Source: Saprospiraceae bacterium
GTDB lineage: Bacteria > Bacteroidota > Bacteroidia > Chitinophagales > Saprospiraceae
Length of the DNA: 7,203 bases
Assembly: GCA_027031185.1 (NCBI GenBank)
Contig: JALVEF010000477.1
Span: 1-7,203, forward strand
Reading direction: 5' to 3'
Shown: positions 1 through 6,711 of the stretch, one piece after another
How the letters are laid out: each line of letters opens with the position of its first letter
Position numbering within the stretch: position 1 is the first letter of the stretch
Program-made: the position numbers and the translations under genes
Notes under the pieces: model-generated
Database searches by the model: none
What the model saw: the letters and a program-made list of their open reading frames with translations, nothing else
Told to the model about the DNA's origin: nothing

Positions 1-74
1 TGACGGCCTTCCCCAACCTGACCGATGAGGATATTGCCAATATCCTGGCCTATGTAGATGCGGTGTACAAGGGC
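1..74 (+). repeat. Tandem cytochrome c domain duplication in actA, copy 1 (3' end only)
   Basis: Bases 3-74 encode the C-terminal helix of a mono-heme cytochrome c domain (TAFPNL ... ILAYVDAVYKG). It matches the end of the complete domain encoded at 357-428: 20 of 24 residues and about 55 of 72 bases are identical by eye. The offset is 354 bases, or 118 residues, which is the size of one whole cytochrome c domain. The heme-binding part of this copy lies upstream of the window and is inferred, not seen. Confidence 0.85.
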
Positions 75-1457
75 GAAGCCGGCCAGCCCAAAGGCGCTGG
101 CGCGGCGGGTAGCGCCGCGCAGCTGCCGCCCAATTTTGACAAAGGCAAGCAACTGTTCAAAGACAACTGCGCCTCCTGCCACCACAAAAACATGAAGGAC
201 AAGCTGGTCGGCCCCGGCCTGGGTGGCGTGCAAGAACGCTGGGCAGACTATCCGAAGGAGGATCTGTACAGTTGGGTGCGCAACTCACAAGCCCTGGTGG
301 ACAAAGGCCACAAGCGCGCCGTAGAGGTGTTCAATGAGTTTAACAAGCTCCCCATGACGGCTTTCCCCAACCTGAAAGATGACGACATAGATGCCATCCT
401 GGCCTATGTGGACGCCGTTTATAAGGGTCTGGACAAAAAAGCCGCTGCCGCTACCACGCCTAAACCCGGTAGTGAAAAACCCACCGCCAAGAAAACGCGA
501 AGCCCCTGGCTCTACGCCCTGCTGTTGGCCGTGCTGGCTCTGCTGGGCGCCTATCTGTGGTACCGCGGTAATCAATTGGAATATCTCGCCGCGATGAAGC
601 GAGGCGACAAGGTCGTGGCACCGCCCAAGTCGTTCCTGGGTACACTGTTTGGCAAGCCGGTTTTGGGTTTCCTGATCTTCGCCGCTACAGTGGGACTTAC
701 TTTTATAGCCGCCGATCAGGCCATCTTCTACGGTCGTCAACAGGGCTACCAACCCGAACAGCCGATCAAGTTTTCGCACAAGACCCATGCCGGTATCAAC
801 AAGATTGACTGCCAGTTTTGTCACGACGGCGCGCGCCGCAGCCGGCACTCCAACATCCCGGAAGGCAGTACCTGTATCAAATGCCACGCAGCCATCAAAA
901 AAGGCTCCACTTACGGGACGGCCGAACTGACCAAAATTTATGCGGCTATGGGATGGGATCCCAATACGGAACAATACATCCCCAACTATGAGCAGCTTTC
1001 CCAAGACGAGGTGAAGGCCATCTTCACCAAGTGGATTCGCAGTCAAAATAGCGATGCTAAAGACGTGGACAAGCTGGTCAAGGAGCAATGGGACGGCATC
1101 AAAGCCGCTTTGACCAACGACCAAAAACCTAACGTGCAAGGCCCGGTAGAGTGGATACGCATCCATGCCTTACCCGACCACGTGTATTTCAATCACTCGC
1201 AACATGTCGAAGTGGCCGGCTTGGCTTGTCAGACTTGTCACGGCAAAGTGGAAGAAATGGATGTGGTCAAACAAGTGGCCCCCTTATCGATGGGATGGTG
1301 TATCAATTGCCACCGCAAGACGCCCGTCAAATTCCAAGAGAATCCCTATTACACGGAGTCCTATCCATGGCATAAGGAACTCCTGGAGACAGGCCAGGTG
1401 GATCAGATTACCGTAGGCGACTTGGGCGGCACCGAGTGCCAAAAGTGCCACTATTAA
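1..1457 (+). CDS. actA: ActA, multiheme cytochrome c subunit of alternative complex III (5' partial)
   Basis: This is the electron-output cytochrome subunit of ACIII, on the periplasmic face of the membrane. The frame is open from base 3 with no stop before TAA at 1455-1457, so the gene starts upstream; the GTG at 63 lies inside a cytochrome domain and is not a start. Six CXXCH heme sites are visible: CASCH (168-182), CQFCH (810-824), CIKCH (873-887), CQTCH (1227-1241), CINCH (1299-1313) and CQKCH (1437-1451, one residue before the C-terminus). The first belongs to a mono-heme class I-like domain (about 138-428). An Ala/Pro/Lys-rich linker follows, then two hydrophobic helices (about 504-563 and 657-716) joined by a basic loop of about 30 residues, then the five-heme core. 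This topology puts both heme regions outside the cytoplasm. His-rich stretches before CQFCH (FSHKTH) and CQTCH (FNHSQH) could supply distal heme ligands. The end of another mono-heme domain occupies bases 3-74. actB follows after 28 bases. Family assignment is firm; the total heme count is inferred because the N-terminus is missing. Confidence 0.93.
   Translation, partial: TAFPNLTDEDIANILAYVDAVYKGEAGQPKGAGAAGSAAQLPPNFDKGKQLFKDNCASCHHKNMKDKLVGPGLGGVQERWADYPKEDLYSWVRNSQALVDKGHKRAVEVFNEFNKLPMTAFPNLKDDDIDAILAYVDAVYKGLDKKAAAATTPKPGSEKPTAKKTRSPWLYALLLAVLALLGAYLWYRGNQLEYLAAMKRGDKVVAPPKSFLGTLFGKPVLGFLIFAATVGLTFIAADQAIFYGRQQGYQPEQPIKFSHKTHAGINKIDCQFCHDGARRSRHSNIPEGSTCIKCHAAIKKGSTYGTAELTKIYAAMGWDPNTEQYIPNYEQLSQDEVKAIFTKWIRSQNSDAKDVDKLVKEQWDGIKAALTNDQKPNVQGPVEWIRIHALPDHVYFNHSQHVEVAGLACQTCHGKVEEMDVVKQVAPLSMGWCINCHRKTPVKFQENPYYTESYPWHKELLETGQVDQITVGDLGGTECQKCHY
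355..428 (+). repeat. Tandem cytochrome c domain duplication in actA, copy 2 (matching end)
   Basis: This is the second copy of the segment at 1-74, closing the mono-heme domain whose CASCH site is at 168-182. Most differences from copy 1 are third-position or conservative changes (for example GTA/GTG and GAT/GAC), as expected for an in-frame duplication kept under protein-level selection. The MTAFPNL stretch contains a Met that may be the axial ligand of this heme; that role is inferred from class I cytochromes. Confidence 0.85.
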
Positions 1458-1470
1458 ATAATTCCGGTCA

Positions 1471-1485
1471 GAAAATCATCTTTTC
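1471..1485 (+). other. Small inverted repeat touching the actB start codon
   Basis: GAAAA (1471-1475) and TTTTC (1481-1485) are complementary around a five-base loop and end directly before the ATG of actB. A 10-base palindrome, TTTCATGAAA (1482-1491), spans the start codon. No Shine-Dalgarno sequence is visible in this 28-base gap. The stem is A/T-rich and weak, so it may be chance. Confidence 0.2.
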
Positions 1486-4400
1486 ATGAAAGATAAGAAA
1501 AACCAGTTTTGGCTCGGTACGGATGACTTGAATCGCATCCCGGAGTTTATCGAAGAAGCCGCTGCCGAGCGGCGCGATGAGCCACTGGCCAATTTGGCCG
1601 AGGATGAAAAGACGTTTCAAGTCCAGGCGAGTCGCCGTGACTTTCTGAAGTTCCTGGGATTCAGTCTTGGGGCGGCTACCGTCGCCGCAGGCTGTGATAT
1701 CCCTGTCAAAAAGGCAATGCCTTATGTGGTGCGGCCGGATAGCATCGTGCCGGGCGTGGCGACATACTACGCCTCTTCTTTCGTGCACGGCGGCGATTAC
1801 TGCCCCATTTTGGTCAAAACCCGCGAAGGGCGGCCCATCAAGATAGAGGGCAATACGCTTTCCCCCGTGACGGGTGGCGGTACCAGTGCTCGTGCACAGG
1901 CCTTTGTACTGGATTTGTATGATACATCCCGCTTGCAGGCACCGGGTAAGCTCACCGCTGACGGCAAAGTCGAAAAGACGGACTGGGCCACACTGGACCG
2001 TGATGCCAAGGCGGCATTCGCCACAGGCGGCGTGCGCATCCTGACCAATACGGTGATGAGCCCCGCCACCAAGGCGGCAATCGCCGAGTTTAAGGCCAAA
2101 TATCCGGACACCCGGGTAGTCACCATTGACCCCGTGTCCTCGTCGGCCATGTTGTTGGCCAATGAAGCCACCTTCGGTAGTCGCTTCATTCCCGGCTATC
2201 GCTTTGACAAGGCCCATGCCATCGTCAGCTTTGGGGCGGACTTCCTCGGTACCTGGATCTCTCCCGTGGAATTTGCCGCGCAATATGTCAAAAACAGAAA
2301 ACCCACGGAGAAAAACCGTCACATGTCCTGGCATGCGCAAGTGGAAAGCCGCATGTCTCTGACCGGATCCAATGCGGACAACCGCATTATGGTCAAGCCG
2401 TCCGAACAGGGCGCCGCCATCCTGACACTTTACAATGCCATTGCACTTCGTGCCGGACAAAGTGGCCTGCCGGGCCCCACACTTAAAGGTAAAGCCGGTA
2501 AGGCTTTGAACAAGGCGGCAGACCGCCTCTGGAACAACCGCGGCCAATCTCTCGTCGTCAGCGGCTCTAATAATACGGCTGAGCAGATTTTGATCAACGG
2601 CATCAACCAACTCCTCGGCAACTACGGTCACACCATTGATCTGACCGTCACCTCCAATCAACGGCAGGGCATTGATAAGGATTACTATCAGCTGATTGAT
2701 GATATGAAAGCCGGTCGTGTCAACGCCCTGATTGTCATGGACGCCAATCCGGCCTTCACGCGGCCTCGTGCCAAGGCCTTCCTGGATGGCATGAAAAAAG
2801 TAAAATTCAAGGTCGCGCTTGGCACTCACCTGAATGAGACGGCCGCTGCCTGCGACTATGTAGCGCCCGTGCATCACGGCCTGGAGTCTTGGGGCGATGT
2901 AGAGCCCAAGCGCGGTCAGTACAGCTTCATCCAACCGACCATCGCGCCTTTGTTTGATACACGCCAACGCGAGGTATCGCTGCTCACATGGGCCGATAGT
3001 CCAAAACTGAACCCCAACGCCGAGCAGCCGATGCTCGAATTCCTGAAAAATGAATGGAAAGCGCGGCTCAATCTCAACGGCAACTTCCAAAAGCAATGGG
3101 ACAAGATGCTCCATGACGGCGTCTATACAGTACGGTATGACGCCAAGATACCGGACTTCAACTTTGATCCGGCCTTGGTCATCGGCAAGATTTCCAAACC
3201 GGCATCGGACGGCATGGAGATTGATTTCTACGAAGACTTCCGTGTCGGCGCCGGCCAATATGCCAACAATCCCTGGCTTCTGGAACTGCCGGATGCCACT
3301 ACGCGTACCGTCTGGGGCAACTATCTCCAAATCCCCATCGAATGGAACGGCGGCAACAGTTTCTCCGCACTCAATGGCCTGAACCCGGAAGAATTTAAAG
3401 GCTGGGCGGATATTGTAGAATTGACTGTCGGTGACCGCACGGAACGGGTGACGGTCATCCGTCAGTTTGGCCAAATGAAAGATACCGTCGCACTTTCCAT
3501 GGGATATGGTCGCCGGGTCATCGGAGAAGCCGGTAAGAATACGGGCGTGGATGTCGTGCCCTGGCTTTGGGTGGACCGGGACGGCAATACACAGTATTAT
3601 GCCACCGGCGTCAAGGTCTCCGGAAAGGTGGATGAGGAGAAATATTTGCCCTCCGTCCAATACCACCACAGTTTGGGCGTGACCGGCACTGATCCCAAGA
3701 CCGGCAAGAAAATCAACGTGGACGAGAAGACGCTCATGCTGCTCGGTGCCGGTATGCAAGGTGGGCTGACGGACCGCTCCGTTATGTACCAGACCAATGT
3801 TAAAGACCTGGATGAGTTCCTGGAGCATCTGCACGAAAAGCGTAAGGAAGCCGAAGAACTCAACGCCAATACGCTCTATCCCTACGAGAAATACAAGAAG
3901 GAGCAATACGAGGAAGGTCACCATTGGGGCATGCACATTGACCTCAATGCCTGCATCGGCTGTGGCGCCTGCGCGGTGGCCTGCATGGCCGAAAACAACG
4001 TGCCGGTCGTCGGCAAACGCGAAGTAGCCCGCCACCATGAGATGACTTGGCTGCGCATAGACCGCTACTTCTATGGCGACTACGAAAATCCCAACGTCGT
4101 CTATCAGCCGATGATGTGCCAGCACTGTGACAACGCTCCTTGTGAAAATGTGTGTCCGGCCAACGCAACCAACCACAGTTCCGAAGGCCTCAACCAAATG
4201 GCCTACAACCGCTGTGTCGGTACGCGTTATTGTGCCAACAACTGCCCGTACAAGGTGCGCCGATTCAATTGGCTGGACTACACCACCGCCGATATATTCA
4301 AAGAAAACCAGGTCTATGTCAACAAGGAAGACCTGGCCTATGGCGCGGACAACCTGACGCGGATGGTCCTGAATCCCGATGTCACCGTTCGCGCTCGCGG

Positions 4401-4683
4401 CGTCATCGAAAAATGCAGCTTCTGCGTACAGCGCCTGCAAGAAGGCAAACTGCTCGCCAAAAAGGAGGGCCGCAAGCTGCTTGACAGCGATGTGAAGTCG
4501 GCTTGCCAGACTGCCTGCCCGACCGAAGCCATTGTAATCGGTGACTTGAACAATAAAGACGGCGACCTGAACCGCCGCCGTCGGGACAGCCTCAACTTTA
4601 TCGCGCTCGAAGAAGTAAACGTGCGTTCTTCGGTGATGTATAAGACCCGCGTGAACCACCGCGATGAGGCGTTGGATGCCTAA
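1486..4683 (+). CDS. actB: ActB, iron-sulfur / molybdopterin-fold subunit of alternative complex III
   Basis: ActB carries electrons from the quinol site of ActC to the heme subunits. It is 1065 residues, normal for the fused two-domain form. The start is supported by the family-like N-terminus (NQFWLGTDDLNRIPEF). A twin-arginine motif SRRDFLKF (Arg50, Arg51) precedes a hydrophobic stretch and a lipobox-like AAGC (Cys70), implying folded export by Tat and possibly lipid anchoring. Residues about 75-800 resemble the molybdopterin oxidoreductase fold (for example MDANPAFT at 418-425), but the CXXCXXXC cluster motif common near the N-terminus of such enzymes is absent; known ACIII members lack the cofactor. 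Residues about 815-1040 form a DmsB/NrfC-like four-cluster domain: C823/C826/C829/C833; C878/C881/C886/C890; C910/C916/C920; C977/C980/C1007/C1011. The third group has Thr913 where a fourth cysteine is usual, fitting three [4Fe-4S] and one [3Fe-4S]. These groups are sequence runs; actual clusters take cysteines from paired runs. It lies 28 bases after actA. Confidence 0.96.
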   Translation: MKDKKNQFWLGTDDLNRIPEFIEEAAAERRDEPLANLAEDEKTFQVQASRRDFLKFLGFSLGAATVAAGCDIPVKKAMPYVVRPDSIVPGVATYYASSFVHGGDYCPILVKTREGRPIKIEGNTLSPVTGGGTSARAQAFVLDLYDTSRLQAPGKLTADGKVEKTDWATLDRDAKAAFATGGVRILTNTVMSPATKAAIAEFKAKYPDTRVVTIDPVSSSAMLLANEATFGSRFIPGYRFDKAHAIVSFGADFLGTWISPVEFAAQYVKNRKPTEKNRHMSWHAQVESRMSLTGSNADNRIMVKPSEQGAAILTLYNAIALRAGQSGLPGPTLKGKAGKALNKAADRLWNNRGQSLVVSGSNNTAEQILINGINQLLGNYGHTIDLTVTSNQRQGIDKDYYQLIDDMKAGRVNALIVMDANPAFTRPRAKAFLDGMKKVKFKVALGTHLNETAAACDYVAPVHHGLESWGDVEPKRGQYSFIQPTIAPLFDTRQREVSLLTWADSPKLNPNAEQPMLEFLKNEWKARLNLNGNFQKQWDKMLHDGVYTVRYDAKIPDFNFDPALVIGKISKPASDGMEIDFYEDFRVGAGQYANNPWLLELPDATTRTVWGNYLQIPIEWNGGNSFSALNGLNPEEFKGWADIVELTVGDRTERVTVIRQFGQMKDTVALSMGYGRRVIGEAGKNTGVDVVPWLWVDRDGNTQYYATGVKVSGKVDEEKYLPSVQYHHSLGVTGTDPKTGKKINVDEKTLMLLGAGMQGGLTDRSVMYQTNVKDLDEFLEHLHEKRKEAEELNANTLYPYEKYKKEQYEEGHHWGMHIDLNACIGCGACAVACMAENNVPVVGKREVARHHEMTWLRIDRYFYGDYENPNVVYQPMMCQHCDNAPCENVCPANATNHSSEGLNQMAYNRCVGTRYCANNCPYKVRRFNWLDYTTADIFKENQVYVNKEDLAYGADNLTRMVLNPDVTVRARGVIEKCSFCVQRLQEGKLLAKKEGRKLLDSDVKSACQTACPTEAIVIGDLNNKDGDLNRRRRDSLNFIALEEVNVRSSVMYKTRVNHRDEALDA

Positions 4684-4699
4684 TTGAACACAGGATTTG

Positions 4700-4711
4700 T
4701 TGCGTAAGCAA
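4700..4711 (+). other. Short hairpin with GNRA-type loop in the actB-actC gap
   Basis: TTGC (4700-4703) and GCAA (4708-4711) pair around a GTAA loop, and a flanking G-T pair could add a wobble. It sits about 20 bases before the actC start in the longest gap of the operon (50 bases). It lacks the stable stem and T-run of an intrinsic terminator. A role in mRNA processing or translation is only a guess. Confidence 0.2.
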
Positions 4712-4720
4712 TCGAACTAT

Positions 4721-4730
4721 AAAAAGAAAG
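4721..4730 (+). promoter_or_regulatory. Purine-rich possible ribosome binding region of actC
   Basis: An A/G run (AAAAAGAAAG) ends three bases before the ATG at 4734. It is not a good Shine-Dalgarno match, but A-rich leaders without a strong Shine-Dalgarno are usual in Bacteroidota. It supports the chosen start. Confidence 0.35.
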
Positions 4731-4733
4731 TGA

Positions 4734-6116
4734 ATGTCATCACACGTATCAGCCATCCGGGAGCCGTTGGTTTATGGCCATAAGGACTACCACCAGATTA
4801 CGGAAGACCTTGTCGCACCAACGGAGCGTACACCCAGTAAGTCCTGGGTGTTGGCCTTTATCATCTCCGTGGCGGTATTGGCATTTGGAGTCTATACCGT
4901 GACGTACACCATCTATTGGGGGATCGGTACTTGGAACCTGAACCGGACCATCGGGTGGGGATGGGACATTACCAACTTTGTCTGGTGGATCGGTATCGGT
5001 CACGCCGGGACACTCATATCAGCCATCTTGCTGCTGTTCCGGCAGCGTTGGCGTACCGGTGTCAACCGTGCGGCGGAGGCGATGACCATCTTTGCGGTGA
5101 TGTGCGCCGGGCTTTTCCCGCTCATCCACGTGGGGCGTGCCTGGGTAGTATTTTTCTTTTTCCCCTATCCCAATACGCGCGGACCGCTGTGGCCCAACTT
5201 TGTCTCGCCGCTGCTCTGGGACGTATTTGCCATCAGTACGTATTTCACCATTTCAGTACTGTTCTGGTATTCGGGTTTGGTACCGGATCTGGCTACCGTG
5301 CGGGATCGCGCCAAGGGTCTTCGCAAGAAGATGTATTCGCTCTTTTCGTTCGGTTGGAAAGGATCGGCCAAAAACTGGCAGCGCTTTGAGTCCTTATCGC
5401 TGGTACTGGCCGGATTGGCCACCCCGCTTGTGCTTTCCGTTCACACCATCGTATCCTTTGACTTTGCTACTTCGGTGATTCCCGGGTGGCACACCACGAT
5501 TTTCCCGCCTTACTTCGTGGCCGGCGCCGTGTTTTCCGGCTTTGCCATGGTGCTGACGCTGATGCTCATCGCACGCAAACTGCTGAACCTGCGAGACTAT
5601 ATCACCGTGTCGCACATCGAATCTATGAACAAGATCATCCTGGTGACGGGTACCATCGTGGGCGTGGCCTATATTACGGAGTTGTTCATCGCGTGGTATT
5701 CCGGTTATGTGTATGAGCAGTTTGCCTTTCTGAACCGGGCCAAAGGTATCTACTACTGGTCTTATGTGGGCATGATGTTTAACAATGTGGTAGTGCCGCA
5801 GTTGTTTTGGTTCAAGAAGATACGCACCAGTGTGTTCTGGACCTTCCTGTTGTCTATTGCGGTCAACATCGGCATGTGGTTTGAGCGCTTTGTGATCATT
5901 CCCACTTCGATTGCCAGAGATTATCTGCCGTCATCGTGGAGTTATTACATTCCCACCTGGGTAGAAGTCGGTATCTTTATCGGTACGATGGGCTTGTTTT
6001 TCACGCTGTTCCTGGCCTTTACGCGATTGGCACCCGTGGTGGCTATTGCCGAGGTCAAAAGCATTTTGAAAGAGTACGGTGACCAATACCTGCCGAAGAA
6101 GCAAGAGAACATATAA
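4734..6116 (+). CDS. actC: ActC, NrfD/PsrC-type integral membrane quinol-oxidising subunit
   Basis: ActC is the ten-helix membrane subunit of ACIII that holds the quinol site next to ActB and is proposed to take part in proton translocation. It is 460 residues long. The N-terminus (IREPLVYGHKDYHQITEDL) matches the conserved opening of the family and fixes the start. Hydrophobic helices lie at about 38-60, 80-103, 114-140, 155-183, 220-245, 258-283, 300-325, 340-360, 368-390 and 408-432. Conserved-looking polar positions inside or next to helices include His90 (GHAGTLISA), His132 and Arg135 (LIHVGRAW), His237 and Asp243 (VHTIVSFDFA), His253 (PGWHTTIFPP), Glu316 and Glu384; these are candidates for the quinol site or a proton path, but specific roles are inferred. 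The C-terminal tail is charged and probably cytoplasmic. actF, the usual paralogue, is not in the window; the position right after actB identifies this copy as ActC. It starts 50 bases after actB and ends 21 bases before actD. Confidence 0.96.
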   Translation: MSSHVSAIREPLVYGHKDYHQITEDLVAPTERTPSKSWVLAFIISVAVLAFGVYTVTYTIYWGIGTWNLNRTIGWGWDITNFVWWIGIGHAGTLISAILLLFRQRWRTGVNRAAEAMTIFAVMCAGLFPLIHVGRAWVVFFFFPYPNTRGPLWPNFVSPLLWDVFAISTYFTISVLFWYSGLVPDLATVRDRAKGLRKKMYSLFSFGWKGSAKNWQRFESLSLVLAGLATPLVLSVHTIVSFDFATSVIPGWHTTIFPPYFVAGAVFSGFAMVLTLMLIARKLLNLRDYITVSHIESMNKIILVTGTIVGVAYITELFIAWYSGYVYEQFAFLNRAKGIYYWSYVGMMFNNVVVPQLFWFKKIRTSVFWTFLLSIAVNIGMWFERFVIIPTSIARDYLPSSWSYYIPTWVEVGIFIGTMGLFFTLFLAFTRLAPVVAIAEVKSILKEYGDQYLPKKQENI

Positions 6117-6137
6117 ACAGACGAAAATCCGGCATAG

Positions 6138-6671
6138 ATGAAGACAAAGAAAAATATCCTGTACGGGCTGTATGATGACGAGCAAGACCTGCTCCGTGCC
6201 ATCAAGGAGTCCAATGAGCGGGGCTTGAAGATCTACGATGTCTATACGCCGTTTCCGGTGCACGGACTGGATCCCGTATTGGGGTTAAAGGAATCCCGGT
6301 TGCACATCGCCGGCTTTATCTTTGGCCTGACCGGTGCGTTGACGGCGTTTTTGTTTATGACGTGGATCTATGTACGTGACTGGCCCAATATATTCGGCGG
6401 TAAGCCGTATTGGCCCGTGCCGGCGTTTATCCCCATCACCTTTGAGCTGACCGTCTTGTTTGCCGGTGTGGGTATGACGGTGGCCTACTTTATCGTAAAC
6501 GGACTGCGGATGAAGACGCATACCGAGGTGCTGGATCCCCGCATCACGGATGACAAGTTTTGCATCGCCTATGATATCACCGGCGGTGCGGACCACGAAA
6601 ACCAATATGAACGGCTGCTGAAGGAGACAGGCGCCAGCTATGTCGGTACCAAGGAGGTGTCCGATCTTTGA
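6138..6671 (+). CDS. actD: ActD, DUF3341 membrane subunit of alternative complex III
   Basis: ActD is a small accessory subunit of ACIII with no cofactor. It is 177 residues, typical of DUF3341. A soluble N-terminal part (1-54) contains the family signature VYTPFPVHGLD at about 35-45. Two membrane helices follow at about 55-79 and 96-121, joined by a loop with GGKPYWPVPAF, and then a soluble tail of about 55 residues. Both soluble ends would lie on the same side, probably the cytoplasm. The only cysteine (Cys142) is alone, so a metal site is unlikely. The start ATG at 6138 gives the usual N-terminus (NILYGLYDDEQDLL). It has no evident Shine-Dalgarno. It follows actC by 21 bases, consistent with one transcript. 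Its exact role is unresolved; in known structures it packs against the membrane subunits. Confidence 0.95.
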   Translation: MKTKKNILYGLYDDEQDLLRAIKESNERGLKIYDVYTPFPVHGLDPVLGLKESRLHIAGFIFGLTGALTAFLFMTWIYVRDWPNIFGGKPYWPVPAFIPITFELTVLFAGVGMTVAYFIVNGLRMKTHTEVLDPRITDDKFCIAYDITGGADHENQYERLLKETGASYVGTKEVSDL

Positions 6672-6684
6672 TTTGTCAAACAAC

Positions 6685-6696
6685 TGCCGAAAGGCA
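6685..6696 (+). other. Short hairpin with GAAA tetraloop in the actD-actE gap
   Basis: TGCC (6685-6688) and GGCA (6693-6696) pair around a GAAA loop, the classic stable GNRA tetraloop. TTTG (6672-6675) and CAAA (6697-6700) could form an outer stem with a nine-base bulge on the 5' side. It lies 15 bases before the actE start. No T-run follows, so it is not an intrinsic terminator. Confidence 0.25.
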
Positions 6697-6711
6697 CAAA
6701 CCATACGAGGT

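Noticed and set aside
285..1166. A 293-codon open frame on the minus strand opposite actA
   Set aside because: It has the same in-register antisense pattern, opposite heme-binding sequence, with no recognisable motif.
1468..4659. A 1063-codon open frame on the minus strand
   Set aside because: It lies in exact codon register opposite actB, whose family motifs are unmistakable. Its openness follows from missing TTA/CTA/TCA codons. The translated product shows no domain I recognise, and it starts from a non-ATG codon.
1486..4683. ActB as an active molybdenum oxidoreductase
   Set aside because: The fold resembles the family, but the early CXXCXXXC cluster motif is missing, and the fused B2 domain with neighbouring ActA and ActC is diagnostic of ACIII, in which the cofactor is absent.
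4684..4733. An internal promoter or terminator in the actB-actC gap
   Set aside because: I found no TAnnTTTG-type -7 element at the right spacing from a -33 TTTG, and no stable stem followed by a T-run.
4734..6116. ActC as NrfD or PsrC of a nitrite or polysulfide reductase
   Set aside because: The neighbours (multiheme ActA, DUF3341 ActD, lipoprotein ActE) and the N-terminal REPLV motif fit ACIII rather than Nrf or Psr systems.
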